A stretch of DNA of 64,000 nt from Rhizaria sp. SCN 62-66 (Eukaryota; Rhizaria, unplaced), in NCBI GenBank assembly GCA_001724265.1, contig MEDY01000039.1:1-64000 (forward strand), given 5' to 3'. The notes under the pieces are model-generated. The model made no database searches and was not told where the DNA came from. It was given only the letters and a program-made list of their open reading frames with translations. Positions within the stretch are counted from its first letter, which is position 1; each line of letters starts with the position of its first letter. Both the position numbers and the translations under genes were made by a program. Positions 9,126-24,100 of the stretch are shown in pieces.

Positions 9126-12100
9126 ATGCCCCCAGTGACTACAATGCTCGACCTCTCATTCACCCGCGCTCTTGACCCGCTTTCTCGCGGTCTTGCGGCC
9201 GCACTCAGTGACAGGCTAGCTGACGGGAACGCGCCGCGCGTGGGCCCGCTGTCCCGCAGTGACCGCAGCAAAGCGTCGCTTTCGGCTCTGTCCCTACGCG
9301 CGCTCGAGATCCAGCTTGATCTCCTGCGCATCGACGCCGCCGCTGCGTCCCACTACGTGCTTCTTGCCTCTTTGCGGGCGCTCCCCGCCGCGGATCGCGC
9401 GGTGAAGGAGGTGAAGAGGCTCGCCGCGCAAGTGAAGGAGCGCATTGCAGAAGCAGAGACTGCGTCGGACGCCTTGCTCGAGGAACAAGATGGTGTAGAA
9501 CTCATGCTTAAGCTCAAGTTTAATATCAACAATGGCGGGCGGCTTGTGGTGGGAGATATCCAACCGATCTACGGCCCTCTTAACGCTACCGCGAACTCGA
9601 ACTTCAGCACCAGCAGCTCAAGTGCCAGCTCCAGTGTTAACGAGACTGATCGCAGCGGCTCTGTTGCCCCTGCTGTGCCGGTTGATCCCGCTTCGTTTGT
9701 AGCGGATCAGTGGGACGCTGCAACCATGCGTGCGCTCCGCAAGCAATATCACGTTCATTCGCGTCCTAAACAGCCTTCGCAGCACGTTGGTGAGTTAGCT
9801 GTGGCATCACGCTCCCAAGCGCCCCAGTCTCGCGGCGTGCGACGTCCCCAGAACGCGTTCGACGTTTAGGCTGGCGGCAGCGGCATCCGTGAGGACATGC
9901 GCGGCAGTGACAGCGCGGGCGCACGGTCTCTCTCGCAGTTGCAGTCGCGATCACCGTCGCAGCGCCCAACGAGCGCCCGCGCTGCCAGCACTGTGGAGAA
10001 AGAAAGGGCTGCCGCGCAGGCGGTGGCACTTGCGGCTGCGCTTGAGCGTCTTAACGACGGTGTCATTAGCACGTCTTCAGGCGCCGCCGCCTCGGCAGAC
10101 ACGGTGGCCAGTGCAAGCGCTGCGACGGGCGGGGCTACGGGTGGCAATGCGGGCAAGAAACAGCGTGAGCGGAAGGTTATTGCTCCGACGTTGATCTCCG
10201 CAACTCCTGTCACGAACACTACAACTGCAGCAACAACCGCAGCAGCATCGTTGCTTCCCGCTTCTACAGCAGCACCTGCTGCACGCTCTACTGTAAGTAC
10301 GATTGTGACGAAAGTTAAGTCGGACTCTCCCGCGCGCGCTGCCATCACCGCGCTTCTGCTCTCGTAGCCATCAAGTGCGCCCACTGCGACCGCTCGCAGC
10401 AATAGCGGCGCGAGCGCCGGGGTGAATGTGGGCGAACATCCAGTGACTGTGAGCAGCGGTGCGGTACTGGCCCTGCCGCCGTGGGGCGAGTGGGGGGTGC
10501 CCACGGTCACTGCTGAGATGACAAATAGCCGCGTCTTAACTAATGTCACCGGTAGTGGTACGACTAGCATTCTAGATGACGATGTTGACGTCGACGTTGT
10601 CATTGGTGATGATGATGAAGACGGCGAAGACGAGGACGATTACGACGACTATGAGGGGGATAAGAGCCAAGACACTGGCTATGTGTCTGATGTCGAGGGC
10701 GCCTGGGACAGTGCACTCACCGACAGCGACGTCGTTATCAGCGGCTCCGGCTCGGACTCTGCCACTGACTCTGACTCAAACGACAACATGCTCGCTCGCC
10801 CGGACGATATTCAGTCGAACTTTGCCTCCTCCTCCGAACTTAAAGCGCGCTACAGTACGCGGCGGCGCGTTAGCTCGAGTCGTGCCGCCGACAGCGAGGA
10901 TGAGGACGAAGACTGGTTACCGCCGCCCTCAAAGCCGACTGCTGGATCCAGTCAAACTGTGAGCCGCTCGTATAGTCACCGCCATAGCACGGTGATGGCG
11001 ACTGCGACTGGTGAGTTGACTAGTCTGCCTGAAACGAAAGACACCGGCGTTAATTCGGAGAGCTCTTTCAGCTCAGACTCTTACTCTGATTCGGGAGCTG
11101 ATTCTAGCTCGGATACTGACTCTGAATCTGGTCCCGACTATCGTGACGACGACCGTGGGCAACCGGCGAACGAGATCGCTGCCAACGGCGATAACTCCGA
11201 GTACTCAAGCGTGTCCGGCGACTCTGACTACGATAACAACAACAGCATGAGCGAAAACAGCGACGAAGTTGACACCAGCGACATTGACGCTTTGTACAGC
11301 GACTTCGACAGCGACGATATTGCTGTCAGTGACACAGATGCTCACCCGAACGAGACTGCGCAAGAGCGCGCTGCCCGCCGCCGCCGCGCCCACTACAAGT
11401 CCAAGGCCGCGATGGCCGTTGCGGACCGCATGGAGCGTGCGGGCGTGCGGGCTGATAAGGCCCGTGCTCTGCGCAAATCGACAATGAAAGACTCGGCGCT
11501 GGGTCGTGCGATGAAAAAAGCCGACGAGCTCCTCAGTGGTCGGAGCGAGCCTCGTCGTGAAAAGAAGCCGCATACGCCTGTGTCGAGGGCCAAACCGTCT
11601 GTTGTTGCAATGAATGACGAAATTGACAATGCGGATGAAGGCGCGGGCAGAGAGTCTGAGGTAGGGTCACAGGTACCCACGTCTCTCCTACGTCACGGTG
11701 GGTCCAAGGGCGTCTACGAGACCTCTGTGCCTGTGCCACTTACAACCGTGCTATTTCCAGCGCCGTTGCCATTTGGCATCGATCGCGCGTTTCTTTCGAT
11801 GCCGACTAACGCTGACAGAGATGTCTCGCAAGCGAATGTGACTGCTGCTGCTCAGTATACAAGCCTGCTCCCGCACCAGCACAGGAACCGCTACTTGTGG
11901 TCGCTGCTCTCACCAGCACAAGACCCTAACACTAATGCTGGAATGAACGCGAATCTTAGCGGTACAAACAGTGACGCTGTTTGTTGCTTTGAAGTTGCTG
12001 TTTCTGTGCCGTTCCGCGCTGTTTTACCGCCTTGTTTCACCGACTCCTGGATTGCTGACACACCCAAGACCGTTGATGGGACTGGATCCAAGTGGCTGCT

Positions 12101-15100
12101 CACACAGACCACAGCGATGTGCGCATCGCCTCTTAGTGCTTCCAGCAACAGCCATACTTGCTCCGTTGCGCTCGATGCAGCGGCTGCAAACTTTCACTCT
12201 GCTGCCGGAGCTACTGCTGTAGGTGCAAGCTCGCAGTCTATTGCTGTTGCAGCGACGCCATCGCAGCAACAGGAAGTGCAGTCGCACTATGTGTACTTGC
12301 CATACCCGAAATCTGTGACAACACCGCTCGCAACAGCTCTCGAGCCTCGCAACCCTACTCCAAGTTTAAGCTCTGCTCTTGGTTTGAGCTCTGAAGCTGG
12401 CATCACTAAGAATGATGTTATGACAATCATGACTGCAAAGAGTGTTGTTTCGACGCTGAACCCGTCGAACCCTGTCCCAGCCTTGAGCGCCATTGGCGAC
12501 CCCGCAGCTGCGGCGGGTGCCGGGGCTTGGGCCCTCTGCCAAAAGTCGCTGCTTGACAGCGCTTCGAAATACGCGGACTCCTCTGAGTACTTGGATGCCC
12601 TCGACCGTGCACTTGGCAGTGTTTCAGACGCCTTGCTGGAGAGTGTCGGCGTGGCGGCGTCGATCGTACCCCTATATAGGACAGGCCTAAGTACCCATGA
12701 TGGCGGTGTAAGTACTCCACTGCTCGTCTTGACGCCGATCTCTCCCGCTGCTTCTGCTGTCTCCAGTGCGCTGCTTGAGACTGGTGGTCACATCACGAAG
12801 AACAATTCGATCGTAGTTGATGACGATGTTGACGACTCCAACAGCGATACTGACCGTGACTCGCGCGCCCCAAAGGCTTCTGGTCGCAAGAACAATAGCG
12901 TGAGCTTTCGCTCTGACTTGCCATGGGCCAAGGGACAGTGTATTGTCAACACTCCACTGACAGCTGAACATCCCACAACACTCATGAATATTGCCAACGA
13001 TGACACGCCTGTATCCAGCAAGCGGGGTTTTCGTGCCAAAGGCTAGAAGCGCAACAACGTTATTGCTGACGAAGATGATGACGATGTCGTTGTTCTTGAC
13101 GATAGCGATAGCGGTGACGTTACAATCACTCACGTCGTCAATAATGCTAAGAGTAGGAGTAGCCAAAGCGAAAGCAAAGGCAGGCTTGCTTGGTTGGCCC
13201 AAGCAACGGCGCGCGCCACGGGCGTTGCAACAACAACAGCATCAGCCGTTGCGCTGTCGCCAAAGATTAGCAACGGTACTCCCGGCAGCGATGATAGCAA
13301 CTCAAACGTTATCGTGATGACGGATGACGTTAGCGCTGTGAGTACAGCTCCAGCTGCTGATGTTTGTGTCAGCGAGGCGTCAGTGGCAGCGGCGGCTCAG
13401 CAAGACCCAGTGAGCGCGACACCTGCACTTGTGACGGTGGTCTCAACTCGCTCACTGCGGCGCACTCTAGCTGCGATGCTGCCCGCCAGCACGCTTAATG
13501 CGATGTACGGTCTCGCATCATCTTCTGCGCTTCACAATATTCTGGACGCTAACGGTGCGCAATCAGCGACCTCCACTGCCTCGGGGACGACGTCATTGTC
13601 TGGAAGGACGCTACCGGCTGACTGCGCCTTTGGTCGTTGCGGCCGCGGCTGTGGCGCGTGCGGTGGCGGCCTGCTCTGGGCCGTTGGTCTGCCCGTAACA
13701 GCGGGCGCAAGTGAATCGCCGGCAGCCGTTGCGGCGACGGTTGTTGCTGCAAGGACGGCGGAACGTGCACGGAATGTGGCACTGCGCGGTCTGGGCAGTG
13801 ACGACGACGGCGACTTGAGCGAGTATGATAAAGACTGTGACAAAAACGATCACACTCAACTGGGCTCTGATGCGTCCGCGTCAGCGTATGCTGGTGCGCA
13901 TGGTAAGAAGACCTCGCTGAGCAAGGCGGCGCGTGCAAAATTGGCCCGTGAAATGCGGCTAAGCCGTGCGTATGATCCGCGGTACTACCAGTTTGATCAC
14001 CGTTGCCAGATCAACGACGTCCCCGATGCTTCGAAGATCGCGGTCGCGTTTGATGCGATCTTCGCTAGCTCCGAATTGTCCGCGTCAGCCACGACGTTGG
14101 CGCAGTCGCTACTGCCTCTGCAGACCTTGCTATCGTACTCGGGTGGTGTTACGCCACGGTTTCAAACTGCACTTGCTGTGAATAAGAGTGTTGCGATGTT
14201 GGCAGACACGGCTGCCGCGTCAGCGCGCCGTGACGCATCTGCGGCTGCTCTCGCCCCTGTGTCCGTACTGGCAGCGGCTGGTGCGATCGTTGCCGCACAT
14301 GCAGCTAATCTTGCTGAGGAGACAAATAACGGTGCTTACGCTATCTCGCTTGCAGCACACACCTCTCCTCGCCTTACAAGTGTTCAATCGGACGACGACT
14401 CTGACTTCTTTGCAACTATGCTATCCGCGCTTTCACAGCGTAAGACTCGCGACATGCTCAACTCTGCCTTCAGTGACGACTCCGCCGGTTTCGACGCAGC
14501 AGCCAGTGCGCGCACTGCGAGGGCTGGCGCTGTGGAAGCGCTGTCACTGTACCACGCTGCGTCGCTCCACGCTGACCTGGCGCGAGTCATGCCCGCAGTC
14601 ACTCAGCTCGCGCTGAACAACAATATCGACGACAACGCTATTTCTAACACGTGGGTGAGGCCAACCGTCGTGCCAGTTCCTCTTTCGGCAGCCACAACCA
14701 CAGTATCGCTCCCTCTGCGCGCTGCTGTAATTGGCGCGCTGCGCTTGCTCCGCTCTCACGTTACTGGTGACGTTTGCGCTAAGACACATGCGCTGCCTGT
14801 GCTCGCAGTTAATGTTGATGACTCCGAGCGGCTGCAGGATGAGGATATGTGGGGACGGTGGTTGCTCACAGTAATCTTGAACTCTGAGGCGTCTGTGAAA
14901 AGTCCATCGGCTAACGGGGCGCGTGATAACACCTACTCATCATCAGCCAGTGCGTCTGCTGTAACTCACAGAAATAAGGAGGCGGTTGTGTCACTATTGA
15001 CAGTGCCGACGGTAGTTTCTCTCCACTTACACTCATCACTGATTCCCAGCTCAAAATCGAGTCAGAGCTCTACCACCAACGCTATTGCGACTGTGAATGG

Positions 15101-18100
15101 CTCAACATCGGAAGGCGTAGGTAAGAAGCTACGGCTTCCGCTGTTTCCATCACTCGCAGACTCTTTGCGCCTCGCGACTGCGAACAGTGCCTCCGTGCAA
15201 GTCACTGTGGGCAAGCCCCCGCAGATCTCTGGCCGCACGGCGCAGTTGCTGCGCGCGGTGATGGCAGTGGTGAGTGCGGCGCAAATGCAGCGAGACCAAC
15301 AACAACAGCACAAGTTGCGCTGGTCGCGTCACACAGAGCAACCTGACGACTGTAACGCCAGTAGCTCAGGCGCATCTGCAAGCTCGAGTGCTGGTGGTGA
15401 AACCGGGAGCTCTGCGAAGTCAAGCTGGCGTGCGTACATTGAGTCGCTACCACCGCTTCCATTATCATTGCCTTCATCACATGCACCATTACCAGCGAAT
15501 AACGCCAATGTGAAGGATAGCAACAGCAACAACTCAGCGACTGTGAGCACAGCGCTGCAGGACTTAGATACTCTCTACGACTTGCTCTGCCCACGGTCAC
15601 AGTGGGCTACTCTTGCTCCACAGCCTCGCGGCTTAACCTCAACGCTGTATAATTACCAGAGGAAAGCACTCTCATGGATGGTGTACCGCGAGATGCGAGA
15701 TGTGGCGCCGACGTTGGCTCCACCGCTGTCTCACGCGACGAACATGAGCGCAAACCACTGCGCCAACAATGCAGATGCATCTTGCGTAGAAGGTCGTGGT
15801 GTGTTGCCGTTAAGCTTTGATGACACGCTCACACAAGCGCCGTCGGTCTGGGGTCGAGGATTTGGCTTAGACGACGTGTTGACAACGCGTGGCTCGCATT
15901 TCGCCTCCACCGCTGCATTTTCTGATGAGAGTAAAACTAATGGCATGACTGGGCGCAAGACAGCTGATCGCGAGATTGCTGCTGTGACGGCGGCCTCTGC
16001 GGCAGATGTTGCAGCTGCCGCTGCTAATGCTGCTGGGTATTGCTCAGCGCCACACTCGGACGACAAGTTGAGCGTAATTCCTAGTATGGCATCAAGTTCG
16101 AATGTAAGCGCTCGTGCCTCATCTGGAGCCCGCGGTAGCTACGTGCCCTCTGTGTTTCCTCTTGCGCGCGACTTGACGTGGGACAGTGTGAAGAGCCATA
16201 AGTGCACTTACACAGATTTAAGTGCATCTCACAGTCACGAGCTGGGTATGTTTGCAGGCGACGAAAATGCTCCTCAAATTTGCGCTGAGTGTGGCGCACT
16301 GTCGTCTGATCGTGAACAACGCGGCGACCGTGTGCCTGGAAATACTCGTGAGATCTCTGCTGCTCCTGACCGTGAACAAGGTCAGGGTGCACTGTGGATG
16401 CACGCTCTTTCGCCAACCCTCTCGCAGAAGCCTCCTCAGCCCTTGTTCGACGTTCGCGGCGGCATCCTCGCCGACGCCATGGGGCTTGGTAAGACTGTCG
16501 AAGTGATCGCGCTTATTCTCGCGAATCCTTCCCCGTTTCCCAAGCCACGGCTCCCGCCGAGGCCCGCCGTGCTGGCCGGCTCTGGCACGCCGCTGGCCGC
16601 GACGCGGGGGCCCAACGGCAACGGCAGCGGCAGCGGCAGCAGCGCCAGTGCGACGGGCAGCAGTACGGCTCCCGCAGGCAGTGTCGTCAGTGGAGTCAAG
16701 ACTGAGAGCGCAGTAAAGCGGGAAGAAAATTTGGGTGGCCCCTCTCATAACGCCGAAGACGACGGTGATAACGGTGACAACGATGAAAGCACGTCGTTAT
16801 CGTCGCTTGCTATCACTGAAGCGGAGGCTTTGTTGGCATCGCAGCGACAACTGTGGTTTGAGGATGATGAAGTGATGGCACGCGGGAGCTGGAGCGTCTC
16901 TCCTGACGCACAAGGTGCTGGCTCAACCAGCGGTTTGCCTCATGGCACCGTCGCAAGAAGCAGCAACAGCAGAGTCTTTGTGACGAGCGAAGTGGCGTCT
17001 TATCTGTCGCTATCGCCATTGTATCAAGACCAGCAAGGCCGCGTGATTGTTACCACTCAAAATAACGCAAACCCGTCCGTTTTATCGCTCCATGCGCAAC
17101 CAAAAGAGCCACAGAAGACAAAGGCGCAAGGACGAGGCCGTCGTGCTCCTGCATTGTCCGCACCAGCAACAGAAACATCGCAAACCTCAACCTCGTTGTC
17201 GCATGATATTTCAACTGCAATCACTGCGCTGACATCAGTCAGCGGTGGCATTCGGGCCGCTGCCCCAGGCTCTTCACCTAAGGCAGCTTCAGCATCAGCC
17301 GCAGCTTCGTCGAAGGAACTGCCTGCTTCTGTCCCGTACACGGCTCTGTCACTGCATCCATTTCTTGCCGGCACGCGTGCCTTCCGCCGCGCTCTGATGT
17401 TGATGTTGCACAGCAAGCCCCACTGCCACATGCCCGCCGTCAGCGCCGCGTCTGCCGCCAAGGCGTTTCTCGCCCAGCCCAGTCCGCACTCGTCCACTGG
17501 CGGCGCGATGAACGACACTCCGCCCGGGCGCCGTGGCGGTGCCCGCGGCGGCCGCGCCGGTCGCGGTAGCGCGCGCGGCGGCAGCGGCGGTAACAATAGT
17601 CGCGGGGGTACCGCGGCGCAGAGGCATATCAACCACCTAATTGAGTCTGGAGGCGGTGGCGCGGACTCAACGGGTGTGCTCCAAATGCTTGCGGCAAGTG
17701 GCAGTGCTGTTTCTGTCTCCGCAGCCAATGCGAACGCGGGGGGTCGCCGTGGCAGCGCTCGCGGGATCAACATCAATGACGCGCAAGCGGACGTTCGAGG
17801 AGGTGATGCCGGTCAAGAGCAGACGCTGGCGGAGAAGCTTGGCGGGGACAACCCGTTTGCTGGCATCACATCTGCGTCACTCTTGGCGTACGCGATCACG
17901 GAGGCTGCTAATGCGAGCGCAGCGGTAAGCGGAGAGGCGTGGGATCAAGCTGTGTTGTCGAGCATTTGCGGGGTGAGGCATAATCAATGGAGCCACTTGC
18001 CCACTGCCGCGACCACTGCGAACAAGAACAGCATCATTGATATAGGTACTGCTGCTGTTGCCAACAGTCATTGGCCTGCTGTTACGAGCCTGACATCACT

Positions 18101-21100
18101 CCCTTCCCCGTCATATCACAACGAAGCTCAGTCATCTTTGTCAATCACGACGGCGCTCGTAACCGGTGTTGGCGATAGCGCGTGCACTGTGCCCCATGGC
18201 TGGTTTGACCCTGTGTCATGGGGACCTCGCGACTACACTCTTATTGCACCGCCTCCGCCGCGCACTCTGCTGCGCTCGGTTACATTCAGAAGCCAATCTA
18301 ACGGTAATGCTGCGGGACAACTGCAACCGGTTTTGGTGCGTGCGAGTGCCGTTTTGCGTTCTGAAGACGCATTTCTGGAGCCTGTACCTAATCGCAATCA
18401 ATGCGATTTGGGGGTGCCATTTCCTGGTGGCTTGTTAGTTAGGCGCTCTCCTGCACTGCCGCAGCCGTGCCTGAAGGCCATGCCGCTGTATACTGCAAAC
18501 ACAGATTATACGCAGCATAACTCCACAGTGTCTCTGAGTATCGTCCCCGCTGTTGCTTCTCTCATTCCGTTTAGCGAAATGACAACAACGATGCGTCTTA
18601 GCACGCAGTCAAGTGTGCCAAGCTTGCGTAAAACTGTGCTTGCAACAGCGGCTGTCGCAGCAGCTAATGTGGCGGCACGTGCGTGGGACGCGCTTGACCG
18701 TGACAACGTTGCAGAGCTGCGCGCTCCCGCACTCACAGTCTCTCTGAACAGCTCTAACCTCGGCAGTTCTGCCAGTGGTGCACGGTCACAAACCTTGGCA
18801 TCCACCGCGAGTGCTTCATCGAGCGCCACTGAGTGTGAGCCTGTTACGGCAACGCTGCGGACTGCGTGGGCTGATGGGGTGCAAGTGCGTGGTGCTCCAG
18901 AGGTGAACTCAGTCGTTGCATACCCTTTGCAGGTTACTGTAAGCGACAATGCATCCGGCGCAGCAACTGTCGTCACTGCGCAGTCGACGATGCCGACTGT
19001 GCATGGCTTGTCTTTGGTTCAGTCCCTTGACTCTACAGTCACGACCGATAAAAGTGCCAATACCTCAAGCAGTGACGTTACAAAGAGCACAAACTCGTCG
19101 GATGTTGAGTTTTCTGGAAGCTCAAGATGTGGTTTCGTCTATGATGCCCCCTCAGCTGACGCCATTTCAGCGGCCGCCGCAGTCACTGCCCCCAACGGCG
19201 CCTCGCTGCAGCTCCCCGACGGCCCCACCCTCCGCTTCGTCGTGACCCCTGCGACACTGATTGTGTGCCCGCCCAGTCTCATGTACCAGTGGGCCAGCGA
19301 GTTTGCAACACACGCGCCTAAGCTCACGGTCTGTCTTTACCATGCTGTCACGTCACAGGAGGCCCGCGCAGCGGCGGAGACCGCAGCGACGGCTCTGTCG
19401 AGCGCGATTGCAGCGTTGTCCGAAGCTGAGCAGAAGCAGGCGTCCGCATTGGCCGCGGCTGAAATGGCCGAAGCTAACGCTGCTGCTGCTGCAACTGCCG
19501 CAGTGCAAAATGTGCGCCAACAAAGGGAAGCCATGGCTCTTGGTCCGCGGGCGACAGGGTGGGGGCGCTACGCTGCATCTCTCTTCAATAATGCATCTAG
19601 GATTAATGTGAACTCTGTTGGAGGCGCGAATATGCAACGGTCGAGCGGCCTTTCAAGCAGCGCTGCGTTATCAGCGATTAAGAATCACCATCATGACAAA
19701 AAGAAAGTACAGTCTCTGCTTTACGAGAGTGATTCAGACGGTGACGCGAACGATGACACAAAATATGAGCGGCGTGAGAGCGTATCTGGCGCTGCTGTCA
19801 CGACAGCGACTATCACGAGGCCAGCACATAGCTTCTGTCGTCGCTCGCGGCTGAACATCTCAGAGGCACTGCAACCCCTTGCGCAGTCTGTCTTGACCTC
19901 GCCATTGTTTGCGCCAAACGAGGCGGAAACCAACCCAGTGCCAGTGAGCACGATGGAGCTTGGTGACGGTGACGATGACTCAGACACTGGCGAAGTTACT
20001 GATAACGGCGTCTCGTCACTCACGGTAGCAGCGGAGACATCCCTTGCTTTCCCGCAAGATTCTGTAAACACGACCTCTCTTGTTCGCGCGCGCCGCCGTG
20101 TGTGTCTTGGCTGTGGCACTGTCTCTCTTGTCGAGGCAACTGACCGCGTTCCTCTTACACTCTCTCAGCAGTTACAACAACGAACCGGTTTTGCGCGAGC
20201 CAACTCGAACGGCGTTGTGTTGGTCGATGGTGCTATCGTGTTTCCGCTTGCGACGCCGCTGTTGACTGATATCAACGGTCCGTGCAGCACGTGCGCGGCT
20301 GTTGCCGCAACGTCCAGGGTTCAATCATCAATGTCCAACCGGAAACGCCCCTCGTCAGTTGCAGAGCTCGCAGATAACGCCTCGCCTGTGGCTGCAAGTG
20401 CTGGTGGAGATGAGAACAATGCTAAGGCGTGGGCCGCGATGCAACAGCAGTATGAGACTGAGGACAACTCGTGTCCCATCTACATCTCACTCTCAGACTC
20501 CGTTACTTCAGCCTCTTTTGACAGCAGTTTGTTCTATGCGACGACAGCCGCTACAGCAGCTGCGACGAGCTCTTCAGCTGCTGCGACCAAGGCTCGTGCC
20601 GCGGCTACCGCAGCGATCGCCGCGACCGCCGCTGCGTGTTCTGCTGTTGCGCGCGCTAAGGTGGAGCTTTCAGCACACTTGGAAGCAGCTGCAGTGTCCG
20701 AGTCCGCCTTGTCACCGTCATCTCAGTACTCTGCATCGCTGCGTGATCTCTTGGCCGCTGACGTTGTCATCACGACATACGATGTGCTGCAAGCTCAACT
20801 CCACTGCGCTCCCGGTGGCGCCGGCAAATACTCTTTCCGACAAGAGAAACGCTACGCGCTGCCTGCGTCGCCGCTGCTGCAGCTGCACTGGCACCGCGTG
20901 GTGCTCGACGAAGCGCAGTACGTTAAGTCCTCGACCTGCGGGCCCGCGCGCATGGCGGCGCGCGTGTCCGCCACGCACCGCTGGGCCGTGTCGGGCACGC
21001 CGATCGGCGACCGCGGGCTGCTGGACCTGTACGGACTGCTGTTGTTCCTGAGGTTGGAGCCGTTTACGGATGTGGGCGAACGCGTGACGAGGGACATGCT

Positions 21101-24100
21101 CGCGAGTGCGCTGGAGCGGGCGAAGCGGGCACACAAGGCGAGGGTCGAATGGACTAAGACGCAGATGCTGGGGCCGCATGCGCGCACGCAGGGCTCCGAA
21201 AAGCTAGAGCGTGACAGTACCAGCACAGGTTCCGGCAATGTAGGCAATAGTGGTTCTGTGATGTGCGATGACGATGGCACTGCTGTTGTGAAACAAGAAC
21301 ATGCGCTAATGGCAACTGCTGCAAGTAACTCTGGTATCCAGGATCACTCGCTGCAGCCAACGTCTCTATCTTATTCTGCTCGAGAAAAGCACGGTGTTGT
21401 CAACGGAGCAAGCGCGGCTTTAAATACACCCGGCCTTGGCACCGGGCGCTTAGCTCAGCAAAACTTGCGCTTTGCTGCGTATAAGCGCGAGTATACGTTA
21501 CTCCGTGCACGTGTGCTGGCGCTTGCGCGGTACAACTCGTGGCTCGCGCGAACCGCTGCCAACGAAAGCACGACTTACTATACCAGAGTTGATGGAGTCA
21601 ATGTGGGCCGATGCACAACTACAACCTTGTTGCCGGAGGAGACGAACTCATCCCCTAGCGTCCACCTCTCGTTGATGGGAAGTAGTGATGCTGATGCTCT
21701 ACTCAGTATTACTCCTCTCGTCGACACTGAGTTAGATAGTCTGGTAAGCAAGATCCCAGCTGTTCTTGCGGAAATTGACATCTTTCATCGCCAATTCCCT
21801 GGAGTCGCTGATATGTCTGTGCTGGCTTCTCACGTCACTCTCACTATCGACAACTTGTACCGTGGAGTTATGACTGCGTATGCGAACAACGCGTCTTCTA
21901 TGATCAGCTCGCTGCGTAATCACATTAACAACACTCCAGGTGACGTGAATGATGCACTGAGCTGTTTGTCTTCGTCGTGCATCAGCGGCTCTGTGGTGTC
22001 TGATGAGTTGCTGCACAGTGACTGCATTCTGTATTTCATCGGTCTGAAGCATCTGTGCTTTTTTGACTGGAAAAACTACTTCCAGCAACAGGCCTCAAAT
22101 GCTTCATCAAGCGCAAGTTCAAGCGCGGATGCAAGTTCAAGCGCGTATTCTGTCAATGGCGTTCCTAGTTTGTACCAGAACTACTCCACTGTTGCTGCTG
22201 TATGCGCGGACGGCGTTGGTTCTCGCCTCCGTGAGTGTGTTTCGTTCTGTCTCCCGCTGCTCTCACGCCCAAGCGCGAATACCGATGCGCCAGCTGTGAC
22301 TGCAGAGCCTGATGTCGCGTGCCTGTGGGCTGCTGGTGTGGACTCGCTTGCGCCCATCCCACGGTCACTGCGGCCACAATGGTCGATCGCTCTCACTCAA
22401 GCCACTGTCAAGCCTACCAGTGGACCTAACGCAAACATGATCACGAGCAGTCATCTGCCACTGCAGCGTGAAGCCAGCCCGTCGCAGTCATGTGCCGCTA
22501 CTGGTGTTGTATCCTGGGGGCTGACACCCGCGGTCGACAGTCCCGCGCCACCGACACTGTCTTCGTTGTCACGGCTCTCGGTAGAGCGGTACGTGCGCGC
22601 GCACCAATTTCCCCGCCGCTGCCCGCAGTCACTGACTCCCGTTGGCGATCGCTGTGATGGCAGTGATCTAAGTGGCGACTGGGACTCTGTTGGATGCACG
22701 CTGATTACAGTAGATGTGCCCTTGGCAACTAACGCGAGCGGTGAGGCCGCTGATGCAGTGCTGGATGTAGAAGCATCCACACCTGCATCGTGGGGCGCAT
22801 TTCAAGCCCTCGTCGGCATGGCCACAACCTCAACAACACCTGTGGCAGCAGCATCGTCCAAAAGCAGCAAGGACAAAGACGATATCAACAGCGTTGCGAG
22901 CGCAATAGGCTCCCACTTTGCGCCTCTGTCGTCTGCATCTGCGTTGGTTGCAGCGGGTGAATGGGCTGCGACGCCTCAACATGGTGCCATGATCATCTTC
23001 AAATACTTAAAGCGCCTTCTCTGGCGTCATGCTAAATCGCACGTTGTCGATGAGATCCGCTTGCCGCCTCTGCATTTCCAGGCTGTGTTCTTGCGCTTCA
23101 CGCCCGTCGAGCATGAGTACTATCGCAAGTGTTTGCGTGAAGTCAAAGAGGCCGTTATCCGTGCGTACGGTGAGCAAGCTGTGCGCGGTGTGCGCGCGCG
23201 GATTGATGCCGCTAAAGCAGCTGCTGCAGCTGCTGCGACTGCTGCTGCAGCTGCAGCTGCGGTTGAAAAGCAGCGGCGCGTGTCTGCAATGGTTGCAGAA
23301 GGCCGCATCTCGGTTAATTACGATGAAGAAGAAGAGGAAGAGGAGGATGTGCAGAGCGCGAGAAACGTCTCGAACAAACTTGTTGTGAGCACTGCAAAGT
23401 CCGCAGCTGCTGCGGCCGCCGCTGCCGCTACTAACGCCGCTGCTCTTGCAGCCGCCTTGACTAGTGCAGGCACTGACAGCAATAATGTGAACGTGAATGT
23501 CAGTACTCGCCTTGACTCACTCCGCATGGCGTGCTGCCACCCGCAAATCTCCATCAATGGGCTCAACTTACTCCTGGACACCGTCGGTGGCGGCGGCGCC
23601 CCAGGCTCTGCCGCCGCACTTGCTGCCGCGGCCACGGCGGCGTCTGACTCCGGAGGCGGCTCCCGCGTGCGCACGATGCGCGAGATCGCCAGTCTTCTCC
23701 AGTCATCTGCACAGCAAGCGACCGCCGACGCGGAGCGTCACTTGGCACGCGCTCTGTCAACTCTCGGTCAATTCTACCTGAGCTTCCCTGGTGTGTACAA
23801 GACTGCAGCGATCGAGCGCGCGCTCGCCAAGGCGTGGGTGGTGTGCGACGCCGGTGTCACCGCTGGCGCCAAAATCCCGCTGCTCATGAAGCACGACGCC
23901 GTCAAGAACCGCAGCGGTCTCCACGGGCCTGCGCACGGCCGCGACGACGACGACGATGACGGCGACGACGAGGGCGATGTTGCCGCCGTGCAAGCTGTGC
24001 TCGAGCGCAGCTCGTTGAGCTTTCTGCCCACGCAAGGCATGGGGACGGACTCTGGCGTGCTGCGTCACTGGCGTATCATCGAGTTCGCAACGACCTTCCA

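Noticed and set aside
9897-13046. Separate short genes at 9126-9869, 9897-10367 and 10422-13046
   Set aside because: They share one frame with each other and with the following helicase frame, are separated only by TAG, and have no spacer composition between them. One gene read through UAG is simpler.
12940-13046. Intron ending at the TAG of site 3
   Set aside because: The donor is weak, there is no pyrimidine tract, and the 107-bp length would shift the downstream frame.
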